Source: Parapedobacter deserti
Lineage (GTDB): Bacteria; Bacteroidota; Bacteroidia; Sphingobacteriales; Sphingobacteriaceae
Assembly (NCBI RefSeq): GCF_042646065.1
Contig: NZ_JBHRTA010000037.1
Span: 62,001 to 126,000 of the forward strand
DNA length: 64,000 bases
Direction of reading: 5' to 3'
The notes under the pieces were generated by a model. It ran no database searches, was not told the DNA's origin, and worked only from the letters and a program-made list of their open reading frames with translations. Of this stretch, positions 63,711 to 64,000 are shown piece after piece (within the stretch, counting starts at the first letter, position 1; every line of letters begins with the position of its first letter). Made by a program: the position numbers and the translations under genes.

Positions 63711-64000
63711 TCATACCTCCGCATAACCATTATAACGGCCCGGCACCAGCTCGTATTTCACCAGGTTGGTCATCACATACCGAGAATTCAGGTACCCTTG
63801 GGTAGTTCGGTGCTTCGTAATTGAGAAAAATTGCGCGATGTCCTCGTCGCTACTTTCGGCTATTCCCCCGAGTAACCGCTTACGTGCGGCCATGTCCGCA
63901 CTGGCAAATCCTGTTCCAAGCTTTCTTCGGGACCATCCGGAGAACGCCGACAAACCCTTGGTAAACGCCTGTTGATCCTCGGGGCCGTGGCAATCGTCGA
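63711..64000 (-). CDS. Gluconate 2-dehydrogenase subunit 3 family protein (5' end outside window)
   Basis: At least 95 residues are in the window, entering at the edge with DDCHGPEDQQAFTKG, then KRLLGGIAESSDEDIAQFF and FSITKHRTTQGYLNSRYVMT. This matches the small subunit that partners GMC large subunits in gluconate or sorbosone dehydrogenase complexes and often carries a Tat-type signal (not visible here). Its stop lies 1 base before the GMC ATG. Confidence 0.88.
   Translation of the reverse strand, partial: DDCHGPEDQQAFTKGLSAFSGWSRRKLGTGFASADMAARKRLLGGIAESSDEDIAQFFSITKHRTTQGYLNSRYVMTNLVKYELVPGRYNGYAEV
63716..63720 (-). promoter_or_regulatory. Shine-Dalgarno GGAGG before the GMC oxidoreductase
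   Basis: GGAGG on the minus strand, 6 bases before the ATG at 63709. It is unusually strong for Bacteroidota and overlaps the final codons of the small subunit gene. Confidence 0.7.

Overview
This window comes from a Bacteroidota chromosome, most likely of the Sphingobacteriaceae (Parapedobacter- or Pedobacter-like; inferred, not proven). Signs are a SusC/SusD pair, the gliding protein GldC, Bacteroidetes-only families (DUF5683, DUF5689, DUF2911, GldC), Bacteroidota-type promoters (TTG, 17-23 bases, TAnnTTTG) and roughly 50% GC by eye. Coding density is high, and no phage, insertion sequence, integrase or CRISPR array was seen.

Layout. 1-10.6 kb is housekeeping: tRNA-Asp, a 2H phosphoesterase, an ECF sigma factor, glyA, an IscA-like protein, the run ileS / DksA-like / lspA, and gnd. 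10.7-18.2 kb is mixed: a secreted GH43 protein, an M28 peptidase, an RmlD-like reductase, an acyl-CoA thioesterase, a DUF1080 lipoprotein, an EVE-domain protein, GldC and a DEAD-box helicase.

18.35-33.06 kb is the accessory core. Ten co-directional minus-strand genes run from susC down to a glycerophosphodiesterase, with a divergent DeoR-type regulator at the head. The set is SusC, SusD, a DUF5689 lipoprotein, an RbtT/DalT/CsbX-type MFS permease, a 2-hydroxyacid dehydrogenase, a lipoprotein GDPD, an LsrK-like FGGY kinase, a second FGGY kinase, a histidine-type phosphatase and a secreted GDPD. I read it as a utilization locus for a phosphodiester-linked polyol or sugar, such as a teichoic-acid-like polymer or phospholipid head groups. 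The substrate is inferred. A palindromic 85-bp-period repeat closes the locus and encodes the end of its last gene.

33-41 kb holds a zinc-finger protein, a lone GT4 glycosyltransferase, an M19 dipeptidase, two small membrane proteins and an M16 protease pair with one catalytically dead partner. 41-47.6 kb is a conserved core block: parA, parB, DUF5683, dapB, lepB, pdxJ (opposite strand) and the diadenylate cyclase. 47.6-58.8 kb carries a DUF2911 protein, a sugar MFS transporter, DinB, an orphan histidine kinase, gltX, a SNF2 helicase and a PIF1-like helicase. 58.9-61.5 kb is feoA-feoB plus a small Cys-rich Feo protein. The window ends with a cupin and a GMC oxidoreductase with its small subunit, cut by the window edge.

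Points of interest are the phosphodiester/polyol locus, an IleRS whose HIGH motif is swapped to GIHH (a form associated with strong mupirocin resistance), a recurring promoter-to-ATG spacing that suggests leaderless mRNAs, and several unexplained repeats and palindromes.
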